This document shows, one piece after another, positions 47,275-58,741 of a DNA stretch of 64,000 bases. Both the position numbers and the translations under genes were made by a program. Under the pieces are notes generated by a model. The model worked only from the letters and a program-made list of their open reading frames with translations. It was not told the origin of the DNA and did no database searches. Numbering within the stretch: position 1 is the stretch's first letter; the number at the start of each line of letters is the position of its first letter. The stretch is from Adineta ricciae (lineage: Eukaryota > Rotifera > Eurotatoria > Adinetida > Adinetidae): assembly GCA_905250025.1 (NCBI GenBank), contig CAJNOJ010000037.1, forward strand, positions 186,001-250,000. The letters are read 5' to 3'.

Positions 47275-47883
47275 ATGACGGATATTGTTAAAGCAGGTTG
47301 GCTGCAACGACGTACAACGGTTCTAAAAAATTGGAAACGCGAATGGTTTGTATTAACAAATGATGCTCGCCTTCGTCGGATGGCATCACCTGAAAAGCAG
47401 AACGATAAGGCGGATGATGTATTTGAGCTACATCGCTGTCGGCAAATACGTTTTGGCTCCGATGAAATACCAGCTACTGTTGAACCACCGAACGAATCAA
47501 CGCGCGAGCAATTAATTGAACTTGTGCCAAGTAAAGGTGATATATGGACATTGTGTGCAGAATCGACCGATGATCTAGTTGCTTGGCAAACATCCTTTGA
47601 AGATGTTCGTCAATTATACATCGAACGCTTGCAACAACAGCATGCACAACGGACCAACACACAGATACCACTAAATCGCTATGTTTTCTACAGCGATAGC
47701 AGTGACCTGCCTCGAATCTATCGAACGTCTAATGGACAGCAACAACCACAGACTGTTATTATTGTTGATCGAGATCCTTACTATGATGGTTCTGGTAGTA
47801 TCGCAGCAGGAGCAATGACAGGCATGGCATTGGGCACTATGATGATGTGGCCGTTCCTTCTATTTCCGTTGATGCTGTATTAA
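47275..47883 (+). CDS. PLEKHB2: PLEKHB-type PH domain protein (evectin)
   Basis: A 202-aa single-exon protein. Residues 1-110 are a PH domain (KAGWLQRRTTVLKNWKREWF, LCAESTDDLVAWQTSFEDV). The C-terminus has DRDPYYDGSGSIAAGAMTGM followed by a hydrophobic MWPFLLFPLMLY tail. PH at the N-terminus plus AGxxTGMALG near a C-terminal hydrophobic anchor is the evectin layout. In mammals PLEKHB2 binds phosphatidylserine on recycling endosomes and supports retrograde transport. The spacer is Gln-rich rather than Pro/Tyr-rich as in vertebrates. B1 versus B2 is not certain; B2 fits slightly better. Poly(A) signal at about 48008. Confidence 0.88.
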   Translation: MTDIVKAGWLQRRTTVLKNWKREWFVLTNDARLRRMASPEKQNDKADDVFELHRCRQIRFGSDEIPATVEPPNESTREQLIELVPSKGDIWTLCAESTDDLVAWQTSFEDVRQLYIERLQQQHAQRTNTQIPLNRYVFYSDSSDLPRIYRTSNGQQQPQTVIIVDRDPYYDGSGSIAAGAMTGMALGTMMMWPFLLFPLMLY

Positions 47884-49298
47884 AGACAATCGTTTGTTTT
47901 GTTCTTTTCAAATCTCAACGATAATAATTGGTGAATTTGTGACCTGTGAAGCAACCTATCTTTCATATTGATCATATCTTCTATATTTATTTATTTCTTG
48001 AGTTTCAATAAAATTCGAAATGCACATAAAAAAGCCTGGTTCGTGTTTGCATGAAACGACCCATTTCATTTGCCTTTGGGCGGACCGAGACAGTCTGACA
48101 TGAACTAACGATGTTTTTCTTTTGGACGTTGGCAAAGTATTTACACGTTCTTCTCACCGTAATATGAAGCCTACGAAAAACTGATTGTACCGGAGCATAT
48201 TGCTATACGCTAACCTATGACTCGTCTATACTAGCATGACCACTATACTTAATCGATATCCATTGTTTTCCGTTGTCTATATATGCTTGTTACGTGAAGA
48301 AGCCAAATGAAGCATGTGTTATCATCTCACAGACAGTTCTCTTTTCGAGCTCGTTACACTGATTGTATTAAAAAAATTTACATTTTAATAATTCGATTCG
48401 ACAGTTTTATTTGCTCAAGGCTTGTTGTCTCGAACTATATTAGAATGCTATATCAATGTCAAGCTGGCACCAAAAATCGAAAATAAAACTCTTCGGTTCA
48501 TCTTTGGTGTGGTGTTTCAAATGATATTGGAAAGAATTTCTTCATCTTGAGGGTGTGAGCGTGAGTGTGGGAAATATCTAAATAATGGAAAAAAGTTCAA
48601 CTATTCAAGTATTATGCTTGAATAACTGAATTCAACTTTCGGGTTTGACACTACTGTCTCTGTTTTAAAGATAGCAATTAAATTCAATTTCTGTTTCATT
48701 TCGAAATCAACCAAGAATTTAGAGATGGAACTTGATGCTTTTGCTTTTTTGAATTCGTTTGTCATAAAATGGTTTCGTTCTTTGATGAATTCAGTATCTG
48801 TTTCAACAGAGTTATCGATGATCATTTGGTCCCTAATTAAAACCTATAACAATTTCTCGGTATGTTGCACTGAATCTATAATTTATTAGAAACATGGTTT
48901 TACTTCGATCGTGTCATCAAAATGGTAGATGGCAAAGGAAAAGAAAATCAACTGCTATGAATAACGATATCGTATATTGATGTTAAGTAAGCCAATATAA
49001 TTGGCTCTTCGCGTTTTCAGATAAGTGAAGGTGTCGACAAAAATTTTAAATATTACAGATTTCGAAGAAAATATTATTTTCAATCTTCTACAGAGAAAAA
49101 TAGTCTAAATTGAATATAAATCGTTGAAATAGGATACCGTACTCCTTGTCTCCAATGGGGCACAGATGGCCGACCTGATTCTCACTCACACTCGCTCTAA
49201 AAAATAATGAGAATAACTGGAATTATTGACATACTCGGACTCAAAAGAAGAGCTGTGTGAGGACAGTCGTGCATTTATCGATAGAAAAAAAAAGAAAA
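47884..49298. other. Gene-free stretch of 1.4 kb
   Basis: Longest unassigned stretch in the window. A minus-strand open frame at 48601-48825 (74 aa, starting MIIDNSVETDTEF) has ordinary composition but no recognised domain and no clear splice context, so it is not called as a gene. The rest is AT-rich without features. Confidence 0.35.
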
Positions 49299-51412
49299 CT
49301 ACAAATTCGATCGAGATATGTGTGAGATGGTGACATTTGTAAAGGAATTGCCAGCATGCTCAGTTTTTGGTTGTACGGGTTTCTGGATTTGCATTTGAGA
49401 TTGAGATTGAGAGAGAACACCAAAAACAGCATTTGGTATGACATTCATGTTGTTTGTAGAAGCCGTATTATGCGGGCGTATTTTCTTCATTTTTGATGAC
49501 TTATCATCAAACATACTCTTGAGGTATTGTTGACGAATCCTTTTAACATGAACATTATGTCGTGATTGAGTTATAGAGGTACCACAATCATTATCTGTAG
49601 ATTTGTCATTCAAATTAGTATCGTTGGATGGCACTGTCCGTGGTATTTTGTGTGAACATTGAGAAACCTCAGCGATGTTTGGTTGTCTGTGATTGTTAAC
49701 TATTGATAAAAGAGAGAGAGAGAAAACATAGTATAAATAGTAGTTTTGCAAAAACATTTACTTTTTATAAGACTCGATCGAGATGAGTTTTCGCTCAAAT
49801 CATTGGGATTCTCATTTCGGAAATAACGGACAGTGCTGATCTTTCGTGTATGCATTGGCAGCTTGGAATGCTCTGGACCATTGTTTTTACTAGACCTCCT
49901 ACGAGATGAAAACGGATAGCATCTAAAAGAGAAAATTTTATTTCAAAAAAGTGCTTCATGTCGCATTGTGTTTCACTTACTTGAATATGCGAAGAAGTAA
50001 GCATAGGCAACACCCCAAGACGGCAAGTGCAAGAGCAGCACATACACCTGCGATTAATGGCCAATCAATATGATTAGCTGATGTTTTAGTAGTAGTAGTT
50101 GTTGTTGTTGTTGTTGCATTGCTAATGGTAGCTACAGGACACGTACTTGTACCATTTTCTGTCACATAGAAAGTGAAACAGTACTGTGGTGATTGTGATT
50201 TTTCACTGCAAGAGAACGAAAAAATGGAATGTTTTGTTGAGATGATTCTGTTATGACTCGTCGTAATTACCTGTTCAATGCCATCGCGCACATCCCTTGA
50301 AACCCTAGCTGTTTTATTGTAGGCGTCCATTGTAAAGCTCTATAGTATATTGTAGAATTCAGCGCTGTGAGGGGACCTTGAATCAAACCAGGAAAGGATA
50401 ATGTAGAAATATCGAGAATAGTGACATTTGAGCTACAGTGGTTGATACCAAAAATCGATCCGTAGAATGTGTCGTTAACTTTTATTGGTGTGCATGATGA
50501 TCCAGAAAAGGTTATTTCAGGAAGTACAAGACATGATGCTGGTCCAACAATACTAACAAGATATTGAACTGGAACGGAACTTAAAGGGATTGTACTAGTT
50601 GAATTAATAAAATCCTCCACCTAGAAATCAAGAATAATATATAGTTATGCCTCGGAAGGCAAAAGTTCGACAAGGCAGACCATCAGTGCTACAGCATATT
50701 TATTTCTAATAGTTGGACCTGTAATTTCAAGTGTACAATTAGAGTACAGGATTGAATTCGGTGGTAATGAACCTGGTGAACATACAGAAGAGCATTCATC
50801 AACACCATTAACAACACCAGCCCAACGGCATCGAACAACATCGCCATCAGCATCACTTACTGACACAGTTATCCAAGTCTTCTGATTTACTTCTATATTC
50901 ACCGGCGACATGATGGTGGCTACAGGAGCATTATTAAACATATTATTGTCAGAGCGTCGTGCGAGATTGATGCGCGAAGCAATAGACCAAGCAGTCCCAC
51001 CTAGTGATAACGTACCCCAAGCGCTACTTGCATATATAATTGAGAAGCTACTGCCCACTGGTACATAAACAATATCTGAACGTTGCCCAACGGCAATACC
51101 ATTCAATATTGATAGATCAGTACAGATCGGTGCTGCAGAAATACCCGAACAACCAGGAGGACAGCTGGGCGAACAAGTAAGTGTTCCACTAGCACCAGAA
51201 ACTAATTGATTAGTTATGATTGAATTGTTATCACATCGGCCAGGAACATAAGTCCATGAATATGTTTGAGTAATCAAAATACCTATCAATGAATTATTCG
51301 TTGACGCGTTCTGTACGCGCCAGCTGATGATACCGCCCAGAAAATGACTGGCGTTGGCGTTCACCGTGAACGAAATGAGAATAATGAGTACGTGCATACA
51401 ATTAGTTAGCAT
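49299..51412 (-). CDS. Type I membrane protein with HFxGGxISW start, unknown function
   Basis: Signal peptide MLTNCMHVLIILISFTVNAN, then ASHFLGGIISWRVQNAS, a motif I associate with a family of uncharacterised extracellular proteins of invertebrates. The ectodomain (about 480 aa over three exons) is Cys-rich (CSPSCPPGCSGI, DECSSVCSPGS), N-glycosylation-rich, and includes IMSPVNIEVNQKTWITVSVS and DADGDVVRCRW, which resembles a cadherin/PKD-like strand. A Thr-rich stalk (TTTTTTTTTKTSAN) precedes the single TM helix (LIAGVCAALALAVLGCCLCL). The cytoplasmic tail of about 190 aa is basic and Ser/Asn-rich. Exons are joined at ALM|VEDF, NR/SEKS and after RIFK. Probable cell-surface receptor or adhesion protein; ligand unknown. 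Confidence 0.72.
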
Positions 51413-51918
51413 TACAGACAGTATAGTATCTTTCGTTTCGAAGAGAATGAAGTTTTACACCTTTATTTTGTTGGATTTATATAGACGTCTCGCATATAAG
51501 AGAATTACGAATTCCTATACGCAGATAGAATAATTAAAACATATTGGGCACATTCGTTGAAAACAACAGGCCTTGAAAATGATTAGTAAGCAATCTTTTG
51601 TACTATTTTGATTACTTGACAATAATTTGTACTTCTTCGACCTAGGTGACCCGAAATCTATTGTCGTCTAATTTTCCTTCTGTACCTTATACAACAGACA
51701 TGAAGCCATACGATTAAATTATGTTCTGCTTAAACAAATTTCTGTCTCTATGATCTTTTCTAATGGATTAGCCGGTCTATCACAGTTCAACACTTACAAA
51801 AAGTACGAATTATTTTCTTTTATGATTGCATTTAACGTATTGTAGCAGTAAAACAAAGATGTTACGCACAGTACATTCTATTAATCAGAAAAGAAAAAAA
51901 ATAACCACAAGTCAATGT
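51413..51918. other. Intergenic stretch, nothing recognised
   Basis: AT-rich; 5' flank of the membrane-protein gene and 3' flank of the M15-like gene. Confidence 0.4.
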
Positions 51919-52486
51919 TTAACATGTAGCAGTGAATGTGATATCCCAGTGATTGCCTTCTTTAGCATAAACATTACCACTTGATGCTTTGTATTGAGCA
52001 GCACCATCACCACGTTTGCCGATGTAAGAGAATTGTGAGGTGACGTAGTTGTTGATACATGAATTGAGTGAAATATCAATTTTGTATCCGTTAGAATGGG
52101 AGTATGTGCCACCAGCATGACCAGTTTCCTAGTCAATCGATATTAGAGTAGTAAATTCTTTCTAAAACACACTTACTGTGCCTCCGGTGACTGTGATTGA
52201 ACAGCCTGATGAGGTTTTCAATGTTTTCAAGCAACGAATGACATTGCATCGAACGGATTCAAGTGATGTGCATTTAGGATTATTACGGTTGCTGCAGCCA
52301 CCTGATGATGAAATTCCGATACCGACTGATTTGATTTGTGAAAGAGCAGCTGAATGGGTATGGGTGCAACCAAGTGCTAAAGAAACGAACAATGAAAATC
52401 CTGGTCTTTCTCCCAAATGAAGTTTATCAACCTGCATCAAAGACAGCTGCAATTAAAACAATTGATAAAATCCACATTCCGTTCAT
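51919..52486 (-). CDS. Secreted Cys-rich protein with M15 peptidase-like zinc motif
   Basis: Three exons encode about 155 aa. The signal peptide MNGMWILSIVLIAAVFDA is followed, across a 55-bp intron, by ALGCTHTHSAALSQI, a Cys-rich part (GGCSNRNNPKCTSLESVRCN) and then, after VTGGT|ETGHAGG, the block SHSNGYKIDI..NYVTSQFSYIG..RGDGAAQY..GNVYAKEGNHWDITF ending TATC. SHxxGxxxD plus ExxHW resembles the SxHxxGxAxD...ExxH zinc site of M15/LAS peptidoglycan peptidases. From memory, proteins of this TGGTETGHA type occur in bacteria and fungi, so lateral acquisition is possible (inference, not tested). Stop TAA at 51919-51921; a TATATAAG box lies 58 bases upstream. Predicted extracellular, perhaps digestive or antibacterial. 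Confidence 0.7.
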
Positions 52487-52801
52487 TGTTTTCGATTCTT
52501 ATTTTGAAACGATACTGGTCTATATATGACTACTGTTTTCCAGCTTATATATCAATCTCATTGGTAATCTGATCGTGTGAAAACAACCGGTGTAATTTGC
52601 GTTTGCAGAATAAAAGGCATTTGAGTGAAAACAAATGGCAGTTAATCTCATAATTGAAAAACAACAAGCAATCAGTCGATATTTTTAACTCGATACTCTT
52701 ATCAATATCGATCAATTCGGCTTTCTCTTTTCAAGATCGATTAGATTGACAGAAAAAAAGGCAAATCTTTATTAAAAATATAAGAATGCAGAATAAAAAG
52801 T
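52487..52801. other. Intergenic stretch with the promoter of the M15-like gene
   Basis: Holds TATATAAG (minus strand, 52551-52544) and the 3' flank of UBA6; nothing else recognised. Confidence 0.4.
52544..52551 (-). promoter_or_regulatory. TATA box of the M15-like gene
   Basis: Minus-strand TATATAAG, 58 bases before ATG 52486, with the GACTACTGTTTTCC region between them; the spacing suits a start site about 30 bases downstream. Confidence 0.5.
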
Positions 52802-55800
52802 TTAACCATTGAAATAGTAACGAATAGGCGGTGGTGTCGTTTCGCTATTTCCGTCAGTTTGAACATCCATATCGTTATCATCCGGTAAAACAACTAAATC
52901 GGAATAGGTTATGTTCGCTTTGTGCGGTAGTAATTCATCCATTCTGAAAAAAGAGAATTTGCTGTTAGTCACCAACGAAGAAGATTTCATAGTTAAAGAT
53001 TACTTTCGTTTTAATTGTGATGACGCTTTTGGCATCCAGGGTGCATAAACTGACTTGACTCCTTCGGATATTAATACTGGTTTGATATCATATTTTTTCT
53101 AAATGAAACAATCGAAAAGCAAAATGAATGACTCGAAAGTCAAACTATTAACATACTTCGACTTCCTGTATGAATCCTTCGAGAGTCATGTCTGGATTTC
53201 CTTTAATTTCAAAACTTGACCAAATATTGACTTCAAATTTTCTAAAAAAAAGTCGTCGAGGATGCAAATCCATCAATTTCATAGATGAAACTCAATCATA
53301 CCCAATCTTTTGTGTTTCACACGCTAACGGCTCACTGGAGATAAAAAACGGTAATGCAATGTTGATGTAGAAATTTCTGTAAACAGCCAAAGAGAGATCT
53401 TTCAATTGACTCAGACATAATTTGACAAGTTCAACAATAATCTATCGATATGTGTAAGAAATTATCAAAAAAGAAATCGATCTAGATGACTTACAAGGCC
53501 AGATACAGTAGAAGTTGTTGTTCCAATCGCAGGCACAATACGTCCTAAAATACAAAGTCAGTTCATCTGTAAGTTTGGTTCAAATGACACTAACCGGCGA
53601 TACGTTTGATTTCATATCGATCACCCATCTCAAGAGCATACATTTGTGCTCTCAAATTCTGCAAATAAAGGTGAAAGATAAGTTTCACGGATCGACAATG
53701 GAACATACGGTCGCAGATGTAATAAAGTCGATTTGAAAATCATCATCTTTTTCGAATGGAATGGGCACGGCTTCTACAGAGATTGAAAATCAGTTGTTTC
53801 TATTAGAAATTTAATGAACGAGTTTTGATCCTACTAAAAGCTTTTGTGCGATCTTGAACATATTTCCATTCATCGGAACTAATATCACCTTCGTGTTTAG
53901 ATGTAGTTGGTTTTGCAACTGTCGGATCAGTTATAATCATCTTTCGATGAAACAAAAACACATCAACATTAACAAATGGTTGATTTGAAATATGGTACCT
54001 TATTTCTAGGCTGCCACTGTTCAATTTTACTCTGTGAAATAACATCTCGATTGGTTTCCACATCGTTGATCTGTTCGTTGGTTACCTAGACACGGAAGAA
54101 GATAATTCCTACTTAAAATTTCTAATTTAAATCAGAATTCACTCACCGGAATCGCATAGATCATGGCAAATATTTTCGCACACGACAAAACAAAATTGTA
54201 ATGGCTAAAAACATACGTACAGTGATCATATCAGTGGAATCGCAGAGACTAATATCTCACAGATCATTATTAATATCAAATTCAAGTGGTGTCGGTGCTC
54301 GTTTTGGTAATTTCCAATATGGAACTAAATATTCATATGAAATAAACCCTAAAGCCAATATCTGAGTATCCTACCTCCTTTGTCGTCGACCATATCAGCT
54401 GGAAATTTATGTAACAAATCTCGTGCCTAAAGGAAATGAATTTACACCACACTTTCAAAATCTAAAATCGTTCGTACTTTATTCGAAAAATATTTATCGA
54501 ATTTTTCTCTTGCCAAACACAAACAATCGTTCCAGTCGAGACATTTTCGTTTCATAAATTTATAAATCTTAGGCAGATCTTCGATCGTATCTCCGTTATT
54601 AATACGATCCCATATATTTGCTTGGGACATAATACTGTTGTACAATGATGGTTTCATATGAAAAGCACTTTCAAACTAAAAGAAGAAAGAAAGCTTTGAA
54701 ATGCGGATTATTCGCAGCGGCCTTACTTTTTCTCTAGCCCAAATTGTACAATGTTCGATATTTGCCGGAAATGATTTCACATTACAATACGGAACATCTC
54801 TATCAATTGGATCATTCTATCGAATAGAAATATGTTGAATACAAGTTCGTTTGAGTCGAAATATATGTCGTTTTACTTGATTGGAATAAGATTCTGACTT
54901 GTATGGTACAACAACAAATGTATGACCTTTTGGACCCATGGTTCCGGATTCAATCAAAGGTCTTTTGTTTGTCACGCAACGTCTAAAGATGGAACATCAG
55001 ATTAAGCATCATTGAGACTCTTTTTGCTCAACGTACGAGTCCATATATCGTCTAGCTTCGACATTGTCTAGTGCATTGACGATAATGGTTTGGCTGGATA
55101 TAAATGCATCAGAGCAGAGATCATTGGAGCCAACGCCAACTACGACAAAGAAGTTGATGATGATGAATGGAAAGGATTATTTTAAACCTTTTTGTGTGTG
55201 AGATTGAATTTGCAGTTCTCGATTCATTTCAAGAGCTGATTGTGCAGCGATTGTTGATTTTGGTTGATTGAGATGTTGTTTATGGAATAAAAACTGACGA
55301 TTTAAATTAGATTTTTCAATATGATCATGATCAGTAATGGTAATCTAGAAAAAAAATCATTGAAACTAGGACGACTTTTCTTCTTCTACTAGAAATACTT
55401 GTCCATTTCTACCGACGCCAAGGAGAGCGAACAATTTTAATAATTCACATCCAATTGCACCACAACCAACCTAGAAGACAAAGATGAAAACTGTGAAAAT
55501 TTTCATGTAATGATTTACTTACCATGAATAAACGTTGTCGTGCAAGACATTGAACAAGTGTATTGCCAATGCACAGCCGTAAGGCTTGATATCGATCTGG
55601 TGTCACTCTAGACGTGGATAATTGTGATTAATCGAATGATTGAATTTACCCTCTTACGATTTCAGTTGTTTATATTCATCTTCTACTGGAATCTCTTTGA
55701 TTAATTCGTATGCGTCAAGGTAAAGCTAATCGAATAGAAATATGAAGGCAAAGTTTACTAACCAATCTTTAATCAATTACCCATTGTCGAACTGGTGTGA

Positions 55801-57553
55801 ATTTACCGGTGATTGCCGTAAGAACTTGTTGGCCAACAAAACCACCCATGCCAGAACATATTGGAGCAAACGAACCTTTGGCTGTGTAGAAGACATATTT
55901 CGTCAGATTTTGAAAACAATCGTCGTTCACTTTGTGCTAAAATGAACAAACGAATAATTCGATCATAGTTTACAAAATAATTTCCATACATCGTTGGATT
56001 TCAATTCATCCAAATATTTTCTTGCTAAGTTTGTTAGAATGATTTGATCATTTTCTTCTCTAAACACGTCAACAAAACGTAATCTTTGGTAATTTGTATG
56101 ATGAATAGTTTACATCGGTTCAGGTAATCGTTGATGCAGTTGTTTAAATTCGCTTATGGCTAACAGAATCACATGCACATAGATAACTTGGGGAACCTGA
56201 AATTATTCCATTTCAATTCATAATTCAGTTAGACGAGATACTTACATCTCCAGAGATGTCTTTTGTCCAGTAATCAGAACCATCAATCGTTAAAATTCTT
56301 GGATTACTTATTTGCTCATTCAAACTTTGCTATAAACGGAAATCGAACATAATTGGAGAAATGAACTATTCAATCTTACAAAATTCATCTGCACTTTTTG
56401 TTTTACTTCTCGTGCGATGCCTCCTCGTTTGTATTCTCCGCCAAGGGAAGATATATCTCCAATAGAAAATTGATGAACATTCATATCTGAATACAAATCA
56501 AACTGAAGTTTGCTTTTGCCAAACGAAACTCATCGACAAACCTTTCACAGTTCTTTCGCAATGATTTAATTTCTCTAGGCCAATCAGCTCTCGGAATGAA
56601 ACAATATCATTATCTTGAAAAGGATGTCTTTCGTCACCCGCAACCGTTACGATTCCTTCCTAGAACGGGATTTTCACTCAAAAACGTTCTCACTTGTTCG
56701 CTCTTACCGGTGAGATATGGTTAATGAACACTTCTTTCAACTGTTCACCATCTTTGTCAAATACAGTGAATGGTTGCGCTCCACAATCAACAAAACATCG
56801 AGAAAAAACACCGTAGATATCGGCCGTAATAAACTAATCGACAGAAAACGTGATTTCATCAGACAAATGCGAATACGAGTAAAACATACGACTATATTAT
56901 TCGTTCGACAAATTTCATTGACTCGTTTCATTTCATCTAGATTGCCTTCAGTTAGAACCACACACTAAAAGAAAATCTCTTCTGTTATCTCCAAAATTCT
57001 CTCGTACGCATTGATCGTTACTGTAAACTTTTGGAAGTATTCCGCTGAACAATCGGATAACGTTTTCTTGCAAGTGTAAATTTTCACATAATCGTTTAAT
57101 GCCCGTAATTTCTCCAAACTGCATTCAGCCCTACAACATACAAACAACTAGCTATCAAAAGATCTGCAGACAATGTTCATAGTTTACCGATTCTTTCCAA
57201 TATCGTTCTCATGTAGATAATATTGAGTAGCGAGGTCTAGTATACTCGCATTATTTGAATCTTGTAAAGTTACACTCTACATGAGACGAAGCACTTTATT
57301 TAATCCTTAGTTGAAAAATAACTTACATGTACACCAGCAAGAACAACATTTTTCGCTATTTCAATTCCCAGACCACCAGCATTGATGATTAAAATATGAT
57401 GTTGCCTCAAACGTTTCATAGCATCATCACCGAGAACATATCGTTGCCGACTAGAACACGACTTCATCGATGAGCTGATCAAGTTTGCTAATAAACTTAC
57501 TTATAAAGTTGATCATCGATATCTTCATCGATCGGAGATGTTTGATTTGTCAT
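52802..57553 (-). CDS. UBA6: Ubiquitin-activating enzyme E1, UBA6-like
   Basis: Activates ubiquitin (and FAT10 in mammals) by adenylation and thioester transfer. From 57553: MTNQTSPIDEDIDDQLY, SRQRYVLGDDAMKRL, IINAGGLGIEIAKNVVLAGV (inactive adenylation half), YGVFSRCFVDCGAQPFTVFD, ERHPFQDNDIVSFRELIG, the active half VGCGAIGCELLKLFALLGVG, NLNRQFLF, ALDNVEARRYMDSRCV, SGTMGPKGHTFVVVP, the catalytic-Cys segment DVPYCNVKSFPANIEHC (about 54780-54800), AGRIVPAIGTTTSTVSGLI and the C-terminal ubiquitin-fold domain ending PPPIRYYFNG. YVLGDxAM, DxxVRYYF-like end and the KPSLYN region fit UBA6 better than UBA1. More than twenty small introns. Its start lies 115 bases after the SURF2 stop. Confidence 0.92.
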
Positions 57554-57668
57554 AATTACTTTTCGCTCTTAGAAAATCAAATCTGAAAGATGGAAACGAT
57601 TTAATTCAAACGAGAACTGACATTCAACGGTATTGTGTCCAGTGAAAAAAAACAAACAAACAGAAAAC

Positions 57669-58678
57669 TTAGATGGTGATAGTCATTGTTTTCGTCGGTT
57701 TAACTAATTCATCACCATTGGACATCTTCTCGTCAGATGTTCGCATTCGTTTCGAGCTTGGTGCTGCCAGTTTCTTCGGTTTTTTAACCTAAACAGAATC
57801 CTTATCATTAGAACAACGAAATCGATCGCCAAGATCATCGTTTACTTGTGATGTTTGAGCTTTACGTTTTGTTCCGCTCATATTGTCAACCATGTTCTCA
57901 TTCGTGGTTGTTCGCTCCTTGAGATCACTTGCGCGTAGACGACGAAAATCTAATCGAATAGAATCGATCAATTGAATGTACATTCAGAGAAAAAAGAGTA
58001 TCGTTACCAGGATATAAATCTGAGAGATCATCATCGTCATCTTCAATAACGATTTCATCATCACTTAAATCAACGTATTCATCATCGTCATCTCCTGCTA
58101 CTTTTTCTTGTTTCTTCTTTCGGCGTCCAACCGAAACAAATTCCGTTCCATTCACTTGACATTCTTGCCCTAACGAGAGGGAATATAGAACATTGCTTGA
58201 TGATCGGAACTTTCAACCTACATTGAGCATAGGCTCGTTTGAACTTTTTTCCTTCGACATGTTTCATAATATGATGTGGATCTTTATTCAAATGTCGTGA
58301 TGTTAATTTGCAGAATAATTGCCGTCTACAAACAAGTTTTCTCATCAATGAAGCCAACAATTAGATAATTACTCGTGATTCTTTTTCGTGCTCGGTTCGA
58401 TGAAATCCTTGAACTTTTCCAATGTATCGTAATCAAATTTTTTCTTCAAAATTTGTTGATATTTCTTTCCCTGAATGTATTTTTCAATAGCATCAACACG
58501 TGCTGGCATTTCATGTTGAGTCCAGCTGCATTTGATCTAATTGAAAAGCACAAGTGAACATGACAAAAACAAATGAATTCGATTGTCTTACGCGATCTTT
58601 ATCAGGTAGTCGTTTTAATGAAGGATATGTATTCAATAAAGAATCAACAGTCATTGATGAATTCATATCAATATCCAT
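57669..58678 (-). CDS. SURF2: Surfeit locus protein 2
   Basis: Conserved protein of unclear biochemistry, nuclear or nucleolar in mammals. Exons: MDIDMNSSMTVDSLLNTYPS, IKCSWTQHEMPARVDAIEKY, IQGKKYQQILKKK, FIEPSTKKNHERQLFCKLTS, RHLNKDPHHIMKHVEGKKF, KRAYAQCQECQVNGTEFVSV, an acidic stretch (DDDDEYVDLSDDEIVIEDDD), LSDLYP, and the basic tail KKPKKLAAPSSKRMR ending TMTITI. The HEMPxR, GKKYQ, LFCKLTxRHLNKxPxH and GTEFV blocks identify the family. A perfect acceptor TTGCTCTTTTCAG abuts the start codon (58691-58679), and ETFA stops only 63 bases upstream. Confidence 0.9.
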
Positions 58679-58691
58679 CTGAAAAGAGCAA
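58679..58691 (-). promoter_or_regulatory. Splice acceptor directly abutting the SURF2 ATG
   Basis: Minus-strand TTGCTCTTTTCAG followed at once by ATG. Only 63 bases separate it from the ETFA stop, leaving little room for a promoter, so a spliced-leader acceptor is the simplest reading. Confidence 0.5.
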
Positions 58692-58741
58692 TTACTAAAG
58701 AAAATTTTATTCAATATATATGAAAAAGTAAAGTGAATTGT

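Noticed and set aside
48601..48825. 74-aa minus-strand ORF in the 1.4-kb gap
   Set aside because: Ordinary composition but no homology, promoter or splice context; noted, not called.
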